A stretch of DNA of 64,000 nucleotides from Acorus gramineus (GCA_030737835.1 CM060854.1:11651272-11715271), one strand, 5' to 3'; shown: positions 23,187 through 33,709, counted from the stretch's first letter. Notes: generated from the letters alone by a model not told the origin. Translations and numbers: made by a program.

Positions 23187-24545
23187 TCAAGCAGCCATGT
23201 AACCGACATGAAAATCGGCAGAGAAGTCGCTGAATCGCTCCTCCTCCTCTTCGACAAGGCGCCTCAGCCTATCGAGCTCCCTCCCGACGGCAGTGATGTG
23301 TCCCCAGGCTGTGAGGCTAGCCTTGCGAGGAAGAGCAGAGGGCAACGCTAATTGAGTGTCAGTCAGAGGACAATCGTCAGCCACAAGCCGAGGGGGGTTG
23401 GGACTGAGGACACGACCGGGCGCCCTCGCTGGAAAAGAAGGAACTGGGGCCCCCACACTAGGCTCTCCAGTGGCCTCCGGAAAGCCCCGGGAATGCCAGG
23501 CATGATCTTCTGTTTGGGGAGACTCACCCCCGCGAGCTCCTCCCTCTCCCCGGGCTTGCTCTCCAGAGGCTGCGGGTGGGGAAGCTTGATGACTCATGAA
23601 AGAGGGGGGAGCTGGATGATTCAGGGGATGGCCACCCCCGAGAAAAGCGTCTTCCTCCTCTTCAATCTGGATCGGGCAGTTGTAAGGCACAACCAACTTA
23701 ACCGCCACCTTACGGCGACGATTCAACCTCCTCAACGCGCCCCTGTCGACGGACGTAGAGTTGGACGTCTCGCCCCGAGAGAAGGAAGAGGCGCTAGGAC
23801 GAACACCCCGCTTGAAGATGGCAGAGGGGTCGGGGCAGGCGCAACACCAGAGTTGACAAGGGCGGCACCTAATAAAGATTTTCAGCTCCTCTCCCGGAAA
23901 CTTAGGGCACGATCGATGTCCCCCATGCGGAGACTCTCTTGAGGGGGACACGCATTAAGAGACGAGTCACCTACAAAAGGTGGACGTTTAAAAAAAAAAG
24001 AGCTAAACGGTTGACGCCAGGAAGAAAGACCAACCAAATCCCAGGGGAGAGTCCCTCCAATGAAGAGGAACGCGAAACATGCAACCTTCGGGTGCCCATG
24101 TGCCTTGAATCTTGAAGAGTTTAGACCGCCAATCATAGAGGAACTCTTGCACATCCTTGATCAGCTCCCGCGAAGCCGACCTCCGCGCTAGGTAAAACAT
24201 CCGGCCTTCTCCGTTGAGGAACTTCAGCGCATAGAAGCTCCGTACCTCGCTCAGGCCGAGGTTGATGCCGCAAGCACGATTGAGGGCAGTAACTGCCATC
24301 AAGATGCGATAGGCGCTCGAGACGAGCTGGAGAGGGTGAAGGCCGAAGAAGCTTAGAAATTTCATTATCAACAAAGATAAGGGGAAGGTGATCATGCCAG
24401 TCTCGATCTGGCCGGAGTAGAGTAGGAGGGTTTCGGGTCTGATTGGGGGGCATTTCCCCGGTATACTCCTCAACGACAAGGCTGTCAAGAAAGTTGGCCA
24501 TTTTAAACATGGAATAAGAGTGGAAAGACGCGCTAGGTAAAACAT
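23187..24545 (-). pseudogene. Antisense gene 1 of the Tat element (Transposase_28-like)
   Basis: Minus-strand gene of the same family as the one at 22201. A likely N-terminus starts at the ATG at 24508-24510 (MFKMANFLDSLVVEEYTG). The conserved domain continues in another frame: PLSLLIMKFLSFFGLHPLQ, RILMAVTALNRACGINLGLS and WRSKLFKIQGTWAPEGC, implying one frameshift near 24430. An intron with acceptor TTTTGTAG near 23975 is plausible. The second part (23951-23187) is Pro/Ser-rich and ends in a coiled-coil-like RLRRLVEEEEERFSDF stretch and HVGYMAA. The role in the element is unknown. It could modulate sense expression or act as an accessory protein, and neither is shown here. Confidence 0.7.
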
Positions 24546-24591
24546 ACGAGAAAGAAAGTCCTATTGAAGTAAAAACTCAGCAGCAAAAGAG

Positions 24592-24600
24592 CATATATAA
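24592..24600 (-). promoter_or_regulatory. Possible TATA box of antisense gene 1
   Basis: TTATATATG on the minus strand, about 82 bp upstream of the ATG at 24510 and 47 bp upstream of the ATG at 24545. The spacing suits transcription starting near 24565 and use of the 24510 start. Motif and position only. Confidence 0.45.
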
Positions 24601-24853
24601 GGATCGGGACTGGAACCCTAACCGACACTGTCGATTCAGGAAGACGAGGCGGCAAAATTAAAATCTGGGAGTTATCCCCCCAGTAAGTGGTACTAAATGA
24701 AGAGGGCAACTCGAAAAAATGACAAGTGTCGTAGGCACAAGCCATCGGGCCCAGCGCCCAAACCAGTCGACGCAAAAGGCTTGGTAGACAAGTCGTTCAG
24801 TCTGGCAGGCTTCCCCAGATCAGTTCTTCTGGACCCCTAAAAATTGAGAGCCC

Positions 24854-24864
24854 AAAAAAGGGGG
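24854..24864 (+). promoter_or_regulatory. Polypurine tract of the Tat element
   Basis: AAAAAAGGGGG ending four bases before the 3' LTR start at 24869. It is the primer for plus-strand DNA synthesis in LTR retrotransposons. Position and composition both fit. Confidence 0.85.
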
Positions 24865-24868
24865 CATT

Positions 24869-25669
24869 TGTAAGTGATCGAATTAGTCAATGTCAAATAA
24901 GCACAAGGGCTGGACTAGGAGCAGCCCCTTGTTGGTAGAAACGTGAGCTTGAGGAAGGAGAGCCCATGGGCCCAAAATTTCACCAACCGCTCGGATAATC
25001 CCGCCTTCCTTCGAAGGTCGGGCAGATGATAAGCCCGACCTTCAAAAGACAACCATATGCAGATTAGTCTCAGACGGGAGTCAAACATTGCCCCACCTTA
25101 AGATTGAGCCGACCAGAGGGCAGTGCCCGAGTAAAAAGTAGGTCAGCCATAGGGCCCTCATCTACAGAAGAACTATTAGTGAAGGGAATATTCTCTGACA
25201 CTGGAAAAGGACAGGTCGTCAGAAGAATGGTTATAGTATGATGATGATCCCTAGGAGCCACACGTCCAAGGATCCTGAGGCCACGTGAGATTCCATATCG
25301 TGATATGATCACCTCGCAAGGCCAAGATCGGCACGCCCTTATGAGGTATAAAAGGAGAGACTTCTCCTCCTTCTCGAGGTATACTCTCTCCTACCAAGAC
25401 TCAAGAACTCTAAGTTCTTTTTCTTCCCTAGAGGAAGAGATTACTGACTTGAGCATCGGAGGGGCGTTAACCAGTACCACACTTGTGTGAGTTTCAGGTA
25501 CCCAAAGCCGAAGGGAAAGGAAGGAGGAGGCAGACGATCAAGAAGATTGCATGCGGTGGTGAACTGACGTGAAGAGAAGGACCAGTCCACGCCATCTCAG
25601 GTCTACATCCAAAGCCTGGATCAGCTAAGATCCGACTCAAGAGGGGAGAGCTAGACTTCATCCCCCACA
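24869..25669 (+). repeat. 3' LTR of the Tat element (801 bp)
   Basis: Matches the 5' LTR from TGTAAGTGATCG to CCCCCACA, with scattered substitutions and a few indels. The TATA box is at 25347-25354. The divergence from the 5' copy would date the insertion. Confidence 0.95.
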
Positions 25670-26640
25670 CCTTTGTCACAGATTCAGTGAGGCATATACC
25701 TCGTTAGATAATGTATATACATTACTAATTTTTTTTTACATTTACTAAAGATGAGTTTATTCAACTCGAAATAGAGCGATATGCGTTTTTTATCAAAGCA
25801 TATACTTCATTAGATGATGTTTACCATTTTTGAAAAACTGAAAATATGTAAGGTATGAGTTTTAGCTAGTAAATGTGATTGAGTGTATCATTTTCCTCAT
25901 AGCTTTGATCATAATGCGCTGTGATAGTGTATGTATGTATGCATGGATTGAATATATGGGATTGACAAATTTGGCCCATGATTTAATCAAGCCCATCTCA
26001 TCTTTTGTATGTTTTTCAGTTTGAATAATATTACCTGAAATCTTTACTGCTTTATTTTTTTAATTTAATATAATATGATGAACATATAATTTTTAATTTT
26101 TTTAAAATTGAAATATATATTTTAATAAATTGTATATTTTAAAAAAATCACATCTTTTATCTCACTTAAACAAACAAATAAAGTAAAAACAGGCGCCAAG
26201 TGTAACAGAATATTTTGTTTAATAAAATACATGCTTTTTTATATTTTTTTAGTTAGGGAAAGAAATACAAGGAATAACTCTATAGCGGATCTGAAAAAAT
26301 ATGGCTCAAGAGTGCATTAAGCCCATCTCACTCTTCTGTTTTTTGTATTTTTTTTTATTGAAAAATATTAGACTCAGTCACATTCATCAATCAAAATTCA
26401 GATCTCACGTGTTTTCATTTTTTAAAAATAGTAAACATTATCTAATGAGGTATATGCTTTGATAAAAAATATCTCTCTTCATTTCAAATTGAATGAATTC
26501 ATTTTTAGTAAGTGTAATAAAATATTTAATGTGGTATATACAACATCTAACCAGGTATATGCTTCACTGGATTTCTAAAGTGGTATATAGGACTGTGTTT
26601 TGGACTGAGAAAAAAAAGTGTAACAACACTCTTTTTTATT
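25670..26640. repeat. Older repeat interrupted by the Tat element; inverted arms
   Basis: The sequence after the 3' LTR (GTGAGGCATATACCTCGTTAGATAATG) continues the repeat cut at 8749, whose left end (CAAAACACAGTCCTATATA) lies at 8725-8745. The same sequence occurs in reverse at about 26370-26640, ending in CACAGTCCTATATACC when read on the minus strand. Together 8696-8749 plus 25670-26640 look like one palindromic miniature element or two opposed copies. Related pieces with GATGAGGTATATGCTT-like motifs occur near 31740-32150 and 34690-34920. Confidence 0.55.
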
Positions 26641-26894
26641 TCAAGTAATGTTACCTACAAAATTTTTTCTTTCATTTTTTTTTTATAATTTGAATATAAA
26701 TGTTATGAAACATGTAAGATTATTTAAAATAAAATATTTTTTTAAAAGAATTATTATGTTAAAAAGAGAAACAAATCACATGCTTTATCTAACAAATAAA
26801 AATAAAAGTAGAGATAGATATATATGAGACAAGTGTAACAACATCCTTTTTACCAACTCGCATCCCATCCCCGTTGGCTTTCTATATACATCAC

Positions 26895-27175
26895 TAGAAA
26901 ATTTTCACATTTTCTATAAATATCATTCAATCTATTGGAACATGTACATTTTATAATAGTACATATCTTAATAGATAAGGTTTATGATAAAAAAATGTAA
27001 ACAAAACGTTTTGCATTTTTTGATGTATACTGATTACATTTTGGACTATACGCGTTTTTAATTTTTGTAAAATCATATACCTTATCTAATGATCAGGTAT
27101 ATATTTTTATAAAAGGTGAATATATATACTCCAATGAATTGGAATGATATTATTTATAGAAATGTGAAAATCTGT
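26895..27175. mobile_element. Palindromic miniature element
   Basis: The left arm (GAAAATTTTCACATTTTCTA and TCAATCTATTGGAACATG) is mirrored on the right (CCAATGAATTGGAATGATAT and TAGAAATGTGAAAATCTG). Non-coding, about 280 bp. Shares internal motifs with the element at 29931-30180. Target duplication not resolved. Confidence 0.55.
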
Positions 27176-27299
27176 AAAGCTTTATATATTTTCTGTTACA
27201 GTGAGTGGAGGAGACTAACGAGATATATGACATTGCATTTGGGTCTATAAATATGAATGAGTGCAATAGCGCTTCTTTGTTTTAAATAGAAAATGATAT

Positions 27300-28232
27300 G
27301 TGCACAATAGAATTGGGTTGTTGAGATCTTCACAGTTCTATTTATTGAATTTAGGACATCAATTTTTTTTGTAGAGAGATTATATTGCATCAGGTAATTA
27401 ATTATTGTCTGTCCAAATTTATTGAGAAGTGCTTTCACATAAATCATAATCACTAAAAAAAAAAAAATCCACGAAATATGTAACAAAGTCTTATAATATA
27501 TATAGTCTGAAATTTCATACCCAAAAGAGGTGAGAATCATTCAATCATGGGAATTCATATGTGTATAAGGGACAAAGCATGACTATGGCCCCGTTTGGTT
27601 GCGTATTGGGGTGCACTTTTGCTTTTTGAAAAGTTAAAAGCGTGCAGTCAAACGGGGCAGTTTTTTGCAGAATCGGAAATTGGATTCCTTTTAATTTTTC
27701 CCTCGAAATCTGTGTTTTAAAAAGATCAGAAACAACGCTTTTTGGTCGGAACCGATTTTTTGAATTGAAAAGCAACTTTCTTTGCCAAAAGCTACTTTTC
27801 AATCTGTGTTTCTAAACGGATCCTATGACTTATTCAAAAATCATGTCATCTAGTCTTATTTATACTTGATAACTTCATCCATCTTTTTCAAAATTGAAAT
27901 TTAGTCATTGAAGTTCATTCGGTGGGATTCGGAAAAACGAAGTTGAAAGGAAGATGAGTGTATAGAAATACAGTTTATTCTTCAGATCTGATCAGTCTGA
28001 TAAATTTCATTTATGATATGTAATATTCTCATGTAAATGCTCTGATCTGTCAAATAATAATATGCTGATTCACGACGATCTCACAATTTTAGCATGTCAG
28101 ATTATAATAGTTTCTCAAGTTTAGTCTTATTATAACCAGATGTGATGAAATCTTGTTAAAATTCAAAAACCATTTGCATCTGATCAAAAGTCAATAACTC
28201 CACCGACAAAACCATTTATTGCAATCAATTAT
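27300..28232. repeat. Segmental duplicate A (pair of 47893-53577)
   Basis: Aligns from GGGTTGTTGAGATCTTCACAG (about 27315) to GCAATCAATTATG (about 28220) with two blocks downstream: 47893-47964, then 52282-53577. The two copies differ by small changes and by three clean insertions: a MITE here, and a CACTA and a hAT-type element there. No gene is recognised in the shared sequence. Confidence 0.85.
27587..27823. mobile_element. MITE of 237 bp, PIF/Harbinger-like
   Basis: Starts GGCCCCGTTTGG and ends with the complement of GGATCCGTTTAG (9 of 12 matching). Flanked by TAT on both sides (27584-27586, 27824-27826). The empty site is present at about 52500-52520 in the paralogous segment, which reads GCATGACTATGACTCATT with no insert, so the ends are well fixed. 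A 3-bp duplication and these termini suggest the PIF/Harbinger superfamily, although TAT is not its usual TTA/TAA target. Confidence 0.78.
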
Positions 28233-28361
28233 GAGCCATAAATTATTTTGACATCATCATCATTACGAACCCTAAACAATACACACACACCCCCTTACAC
28301 GATTAAACCAAGTGTGAGTGAATATGAAAGCAAAATAAATAAAATAAAATAAAATATAGTT

Positions 28362-29440
28362 TCTCTTCCGCAGTTTTGTTTACTATACGCAATCACATCT
28401 AGGGGTGATAAATGAGCTGAGCTTTGATATGTTCAAACTCGACTTATTTATAAACAAGTCGAGCTGAGCTCACAAGTCTCAACGAGTTTAGTATTCTTCT
28501 TCATTTTAGTGTTTTTAGGGGTTGAAAATAAAATTTTAGCCTAAATGAGCTAAGTTATGAACCTAAATAAGTATAACTTTGTATTGATTTAATGTTCTGA
28601 TTTTTCAAATGAGTCGAATCAAGTTTCAATAAGTTTTTTATAACACAAATGAGTCGAGTTTGAACACAAAATGAAGCTCGATTCAGGTCACGAGCCTAAC
28701 CGAGCTTTAAAAATTGTTCAAGCTCGCTCATTTGTTTAATTGAACGAGTATGAACGAGTTCAAACCGAGCCGAGCCCGAGCGGCTTGGTTCATTTACCAG
28801 CACTAGTCACATCACATGTTTGTTTTGCAAATTTTTTTTGGTTTTAAAGGTGACTTTCTCATGAGGATTTTTAAAATTCAGTTGACATATATATATATCA
28901 TTTCTTGAGGTGGGCGAAATCTTTGAGCCTCCTATCTATTATGAGTTTATCTTTTTAATCAGATACCAATCATGAAACTTCAGTTTTGTAAAATCAGGAA
29001 AAACTAACCATAGAAATTTAGAAGATCCATATTTTTTTTAATTTATGTAACAATTTTAATATCATCAAATTTTACACTATGGAAGAGTGATTGTATGATC
29101 TTCAATGTAGTGAAGAAAACAAATATTCAGCAAAGATTGTAAGACTGACTTAGCTTTTAGAAATCATTGTAGCATTGATGCTCTCTTAAGTTTAGATTAT
29201 GCAGTTTTTATTAGAGATTTGTTTCTCATCATTACTTGTATTGATGAAAATGGGCTTGATAGAGGTTCTGCTCAATCAGAGAACTGCAGTCCTAACTTAG
29301 CATGTGAAATTTCTAATAGTGCGTGTACTGTTTGAGCATGCATGTACTCTATCAAGGAAATGTAAAAGAAACATGCATTCAGTTCTTTTTTTGTGTGAAA
29401 GTGTGACCGTAAAGGTGATTGCATGAATAACCGAGTGTAA
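28362..29440 (+). repeat. Copy of the methyltransferase gene's 3' flank
   Basis: From CTCTTCCGCAGTTTTGTTT onward the sequence follows 7740-8460: CACATCACATGTTTGTTTTGC, GAGGTGGGCGAAATC, then TTTTATTAGAGATTTGTTT. The hAT-type element at 28400-28805 is extra. No exon of the gene is included, so this is a duplicated flank and not a gene copy. Confidence 0.75.
28400..28805. mobile_element. hAT-type miniature element, 406 bp
   Basis: Left end TAGGGGTGATAAATGAGC; right end, read in reverse, TAGTGCTGGTAAATGAACC. Flanks ATCACATC (28392-28399) and GTCACATC (28806-28813) match at 7 of 8 bases, the target length of hAT elements. The empty site GCCACATCAC is at about 7778-7787 in the gene's own flank. 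Non-coding, rich in GAGTTCGAGC-like motifs. Confidence 0.85.
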
Positions 29441-29930
29441 CATATTTTCAATTTGAGTTTCAATGTTTGAATGTTATTTTACGGGAAAATGTCAGGGACA
29501 TACATTTCAACAATTAATTTTACAGCTTCTGACATGTTGCCTATAACTTATCCTAAAATAAATATGTTGTCTATAACTCGAAAGGAATTGAATGCATATT
29601 TTTTTTTGTATTTTTTAACATAGTAAGTTGAAAAAACTAAAATGTACGGCGCGAAAGACGGTATATAATATGGAAAAAGGTACACGTAGCCCCATTGCAA
29701 TCACAATTGCAGTCCAGCCCGTTTTTTATTTTTTATAATATTATATACTCATTCTTTGAAGTGAATGCTATTATATAAAATGATGTATATATTGAGACAT
29801 ATTAGTGTATTTATTTTCATGGTGAAAAAATAAAAAAAAAATTTGAGTCATATACTATGATAGGATCCTATACACTATGATAGTGTAGTATCTACTACTT
29901 TCTCATAGCGTACGGGGTGCAAAAACGAGC

Positions 29931-30180
29931 GATGTTACACCTAGATCTATTTCTAGCCTCAATTCCAACTATATGCGTCGATAGATTTTTATCGACGCAT
30001 ATGCTTTGAAAGAATTTTTTTACATTTTCTATAAATGCATTCATGCAATTCATTGGAACATATGCTTCATTTTTTTATAAAAACATATATCTCATTAAAT
30101 GAGGTATATTATTTTAAAAAAATTTGAAACCCATGCAGACTGGAATTGAGGCTGGAAATGGGGCTAGATGTAACATTATC
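29931..30180. mobile_element. Palindromic miniature element
   Basis: Left arm GATGTTACACCTAGATC and AGCCTCAATTCCA is mirrored on the right by TGGAATTGAGGCTGG and GCTAGATGTAACATTATC. About 250 bp, non-coding, with an internal small hairpin around ATGCGTCGATAG. Target duplication not resolved. Confidence 0.65.
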
Positions 30181-30315
30181 CCATATCATATATATCACTA
30201 CTTGTTACATTGTTTGAGTCCGTAGAGTTGGTCCACATATCTGGCCCACGAATACATCAAGCCCATCTCTTTTTAATTTTTTTTTAGTTTGAATAACGTT
30301 ATCTACCATCTTTAT

Positions 30316-30322
<7 letters not shown>

Positions 30323-30364
<42 letters not shown>
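30323..30364. repeat. (TA)n microsatellite
   Basis: Alternating TA run of about 40 bases in a repeat context (AAGCCCATCTC upstream) that also occurs near 25990 and 26320. Confidence 0.95.
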
Positions 30365-30368
<4 letters not shown>

Positions 30369-30489
30369 ATATAATATAGTGAAACCATATAATAATATTT
30401 CTATGAAAATTAAATACACACTTTAATGAATTGAGTCCGAGATGTGCTTTAATGAAATAGAAGCTTTATCTAACTAATAAAACAAATAA

Positions 30490-31726
30490 AAAAGATGGGG
30501 GTGCGGGCATCACTAATCTTGAAGACATGAATCGTGCTCTCCTCAACAAATGGTTGTGGCGGTGGTTAGACAACCAGTAGCTCCCTTGGAGTTGGATAGT
30601 GAGGGAAAGATACATATGTGGGGTGTCTCTTTAGGATAGATTCCCTCGTGATTCAGGCAGAGTCTCTAGGATATGGCGTGGCATCATTTTGGGTTTGTCT
30701 AATTTCATCATAGCAGTGTGGTGAGTGTTAGGACCGGCGACAAAATCTCTTTTTGGCACAATGTTTGGATGGGAGACATTGCTCTACGGGAGCAAATCCC
30801 TCGCATCTTTCAGATCGCAACGAATATGGATGGCTTGGTCCATTAGATTTGGTGCGCTAGAGGGGAGATTGGATACTGTGAGGTTTTGGTTCATCGTAAC
30901 CTTCATGATGAAGAGGTGGATGAATATTTGAGGATCTTGGAGTTACTCCAAAGTGTGATGCCTGATCAGCCCAAGAGGGATAGGATTTCGAGGGCTCCTA
31001 AACCAACAGATGGCTTTTCAGTTTGGAGCTGCTATGCATGGGTGTGGAGGTTTTGTCTGACGGGATTGGTGGTGGGTTGCATGCACAAGGAGGTCTGGGG
31101 CTGTAAGGCTTTGTTGAAGGTCAAGGCCTTTCTTTGGCTTATCTATTAGCAAAAACTCTTGACCAAGGTGACTATCGCTCCTTGGGCACCTGTATTGAAT
31201 AGGACTTGTGTGTTGTGTGGTTTGGAGGAGGTGGAGCATTTGTTCATTCATTGTCCGATGGCACAGGAGGTGTGGCATTGGATGTGCGATGCATCAAGTT
31301 TGGCTGGTCCTCTTTCCTCTCTCAAGGAGATTTGGGAAGTAGGTAGATAGCTCCGTGGGCAGGGGGATTGTATTCCTTATGGCAAGGTGACACAGCCTTT
31401 TGTCCCTGCGGTGGTATGGGCCATATGGCTGACATGGAACCATGCAATTTTTTGAGGCAGTCGTCCTTATGCTGAGAATATCAAGGACTCGGTGGTTTCC
31501 TTCGTGCTGGATTAGGGAAGATGCTACGTCGGGAGGTTTCCTTGGGTATTTGGGTGATAATTTTGTAATGCATGATTAACTAGAGTTTTGTGGGGTACAT
31601 CTTTGAGACCTCCTCTTCTTAAGATATAATTGCGTGATGTTTTATGTCGGTCTTGTTTGTATTTCCCTTGGGTTTTCACCCTCCTATTTATACGAGTGCG
31701 GAAACCTACCATTAACCATAAAAAAA
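30490..31726 (+). mobile_element. 5'-truncated LINE with perfect 18-bp target duplication
   Basis: The sequence AACTAATAAAACAAATAA occurs at 30472-30489 and again at 31727-31744. Between them lies the 3' part of a LINE. The plus strand encodes, with stops and frameshifts, the linker after RT (about 30500-30660), then zf-RVT at about 31095-31300: KALLKVKAFLWLIY, a stop, then CVLCGLEEVEHLFIHCPMAQ with the Cys/His zinc residues. It ends CCATAAAAAAAA, a short poly(A) tail. Truncated at the 5' side and inactive. Confidence 0.9.
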
Positions 31727-31744
31727 AACTAATAAAACAAATAA

Positions 31745-32244
31745 GGCATTATTCAATTCGGTAGAGTATATATACTTTACTTTTAATATACATACCTCAT
31801 CAAATAAGGTGTATTTATTTTTGAAAAAGTGAAAACATGAGCGAATTGTAAATGAGACTGAGTGTAATATTTTCTTTTTTTTTAATGAATAATGTTAGAG
31901 AGACTTCCATAGATCACACATGTTTTGATTTTGATGAAAGTGTATATTGCTTCTTAAGAAATTGAATAAACCCATTTTTAACAATTGTAAAAAAATATAT
32001 ATTTAATGAGATATATATACCTCACCCAAGGAGATATTTCTCACTGAAGTACTACAGAGGTATATGAACTGTCTACACGGACTACGTGTAGCGGTGCTCA
32101 TGGAAGTATATGACCTGTCCGCATAGACCGCATGTAACAACACTTTTTTTTTTAAAAATAATACATGGAAGATCCAGCCTCGATACGACGGTTCACTTGG
32201 AACAGAATCCGTCCCAGCAACAACTCGGTGAACTGTGAATTCAG
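31745..32244. other. Dispersed AT-rich repeat pieces
   Basis: Contains diverged pieces of the GATGAGGTATATGC-type repeat family in both orientations (about 31770-31870 and 31930-32060) and a GTAGCGGTGCTCATGGA segment. No reading frame of interest. Confidence 0.45.
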
Positions 32245-32253
32245 AATGTGAAA

Positions 32254-33146
32254 GGGCGCGCGTCTATCCCCAGCCAGGGTTTCCTTTAACCCACCATAAA
32301 AAAAAACGGTTTTCACCTGTTCCGACCAATTTAAGTCGACCGAACTTGGTTGACATTTCAGGTTTTGGGTGACCGGACTTGGTCTCCATTTCAGGTTTTG
32401 GGCGACCAAACTTAGTCATCATTTCAAGTTTTGGGCAACCGAAAATGGTCGAACATGGTCTAGAACTATATCTACCTATTCTTTGTAAACAGATAAAATT
32501 TTGGGTTTATCCATCATATTCTATGTTTATTCTTTTATCCAAACAACAGCTAAAGGACTGAAAAAAATATAAGTAGGTATACTTTCAATTAATTCAAATT
32601 TTTATAGAACATATCTTATTAGCAAATATATATCATTTTTAAGCTTCGTTTGAATTTGTAGTTAAGCGGATTCTTTGTTTGAAAACAAGAAAAAAACCTA
32701 CCAGTTGATTCAAACACATTTTATATTTGGTTTTTAAAAATTTCTTCCCCCACTTATGTAAAAAAAATATGTTCTACATTTAAGAATAATGATTGATTCT
32801 CCCTACATTAGAACGAAAACTTATAGTGGCATGAAGGATCCAATGAGGATACATGTCATGGGATTTGGTTTCTAAGAAAAAAAAATGATAAACTTTATCA
32901 CAAATTCTGTTTGACCAAATTTGGTCGCCCAAAACCTAAAATAATGACCAAGTTCGGTCACCCGAAACCTAAAATGGCGACCAAGTTCGATCGCTCAAAA
33001 TCTAAAATAGCGACCATGTTCGGTCGCCCAAAACCTAAAGTGACGACCAAGTTTGGTCGACCTGGCCAGATCGGTGAGAACATAAAACACCATTTTTTCT
33101 TCCGATGGTGGGTTAAAGAAATCCCTCGGTGGGAATAGACATGCCC
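32254..33146. mobile_element. Mutator-type foldback element, 893 bp, 9-bp duplication
   Basis: Flanked by AATGTGAAA at 32245-32253 and 33147-33155. The ends GGGCGCGCGTCTATCCCC and, in reverse, GGGCATGTCTATTCCCACC start inverted arms of about 180 bp. Each arm contains 3-4 tandem copies of a roughly 35-bp unit (GACCAAACTTGGTC-like core with CATTTCAGGTTTTGGGC). No transposase. The 9-bp target duplication and long arms are typical of non-autonomous Mutator-like elements. Confidence 0.85.
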
Positions 33147-33170
33147 AATGTGAAAACCATTGTTTTTTAG

Positions 33171-33702
33171 GAAAAAATCCATATAACCCCCTGTAAACTA
33201 TTCAAAATTCATATAACCCCCTGAATTATTTTGAAATCCATATAACCCTATCAAAACACCAATATAAATCCAAATAGTCCCCTGAATTAAATTTTCTTGA
33301 CTGAGGAGGAATATAATGTAAATATTCGGTTTGGTTAAGATTGACTTTTTACATAGTATACTAAAAAAACCCTACAATATGTTAAAATACAAAAATCATC
33401 TGTAAATGACAATTTTACCTTTCCAGATAAGGTTGTAGTTAATTCAGAGGGGTAAACTTGTCATTCACAGTGGGTTTTTCGCATTTTTAACACATTGTAT
33501 AGTTTTTTTTAGTATACTGTATTTTTAGCCAGGGTTAACCTAATAAAATATTCACATAATATTTCTCATCAATCAACGAAAATTTAATTCAGAGGGCTAT
33601 TTAGATTTATATGGGTGTTTAAGGGGTTATATGGATTTCAGAAAAAGTCAGGAGATTATATGTATTTCTTGCACTTGAGAGGGGGTTATTTGGATTATTC
33701 CC
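33171..33702. mobile_element. Palindromic miniature element, about 530 bp
   Basis: Nearly the whole element is an inverted repeat: GAAAAAATCCATATAACCCC at the left mirrored by GGGGTTATTTGGATTATTCC at the right, with a central hairpin around the GACAATTTTACC / GGTAAACTTGTC pair. TTTTAG lies directly outside both ends (33165-33170, 33703-33708). Non-coding. Confidence 0.75.
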
Positions 33703-33709
33703 TTTTAGT

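Larger units (their letters stand above)
8750..25669 (+). mobile_element. Complete Tat-lineage Ty3/gypsy retrotransposon with nested solo LTR
   Basis: Element bounded by two LTRs that each start TGTAAGTG and end CCCCCACA. Flanks are TCTTT at 8745-8749 and CCTTT at 25670-25674, a 4-of-5 target duplication. Between them lie a PBS, gag, protease, RT, RNase H, a second RNase H, integrase, a tandem array, two antisense genes and a PPT. The second RNase H and the antisense genes between pol and the 3' LTR are features of the Tat group (Grande, Retand, RIRE2, Ogre relatives). Without the 3.3-kb insertion at 17461-20773 the element is about 13.6 kb. Stops and frameshifts throughout gag-pol show it cannot move on its own. 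LTR indels show it is not recent. It interrupts an older repeat, whose halves lie just outside each LTR. Confidence 0.93.

Noticed and set aside
28362-29440. Possible second copy or pseudogene of the methyltransferase gene
   Set aside because: Only sequence 3' of the stop codon is duplicated. No exon sequence is found there.
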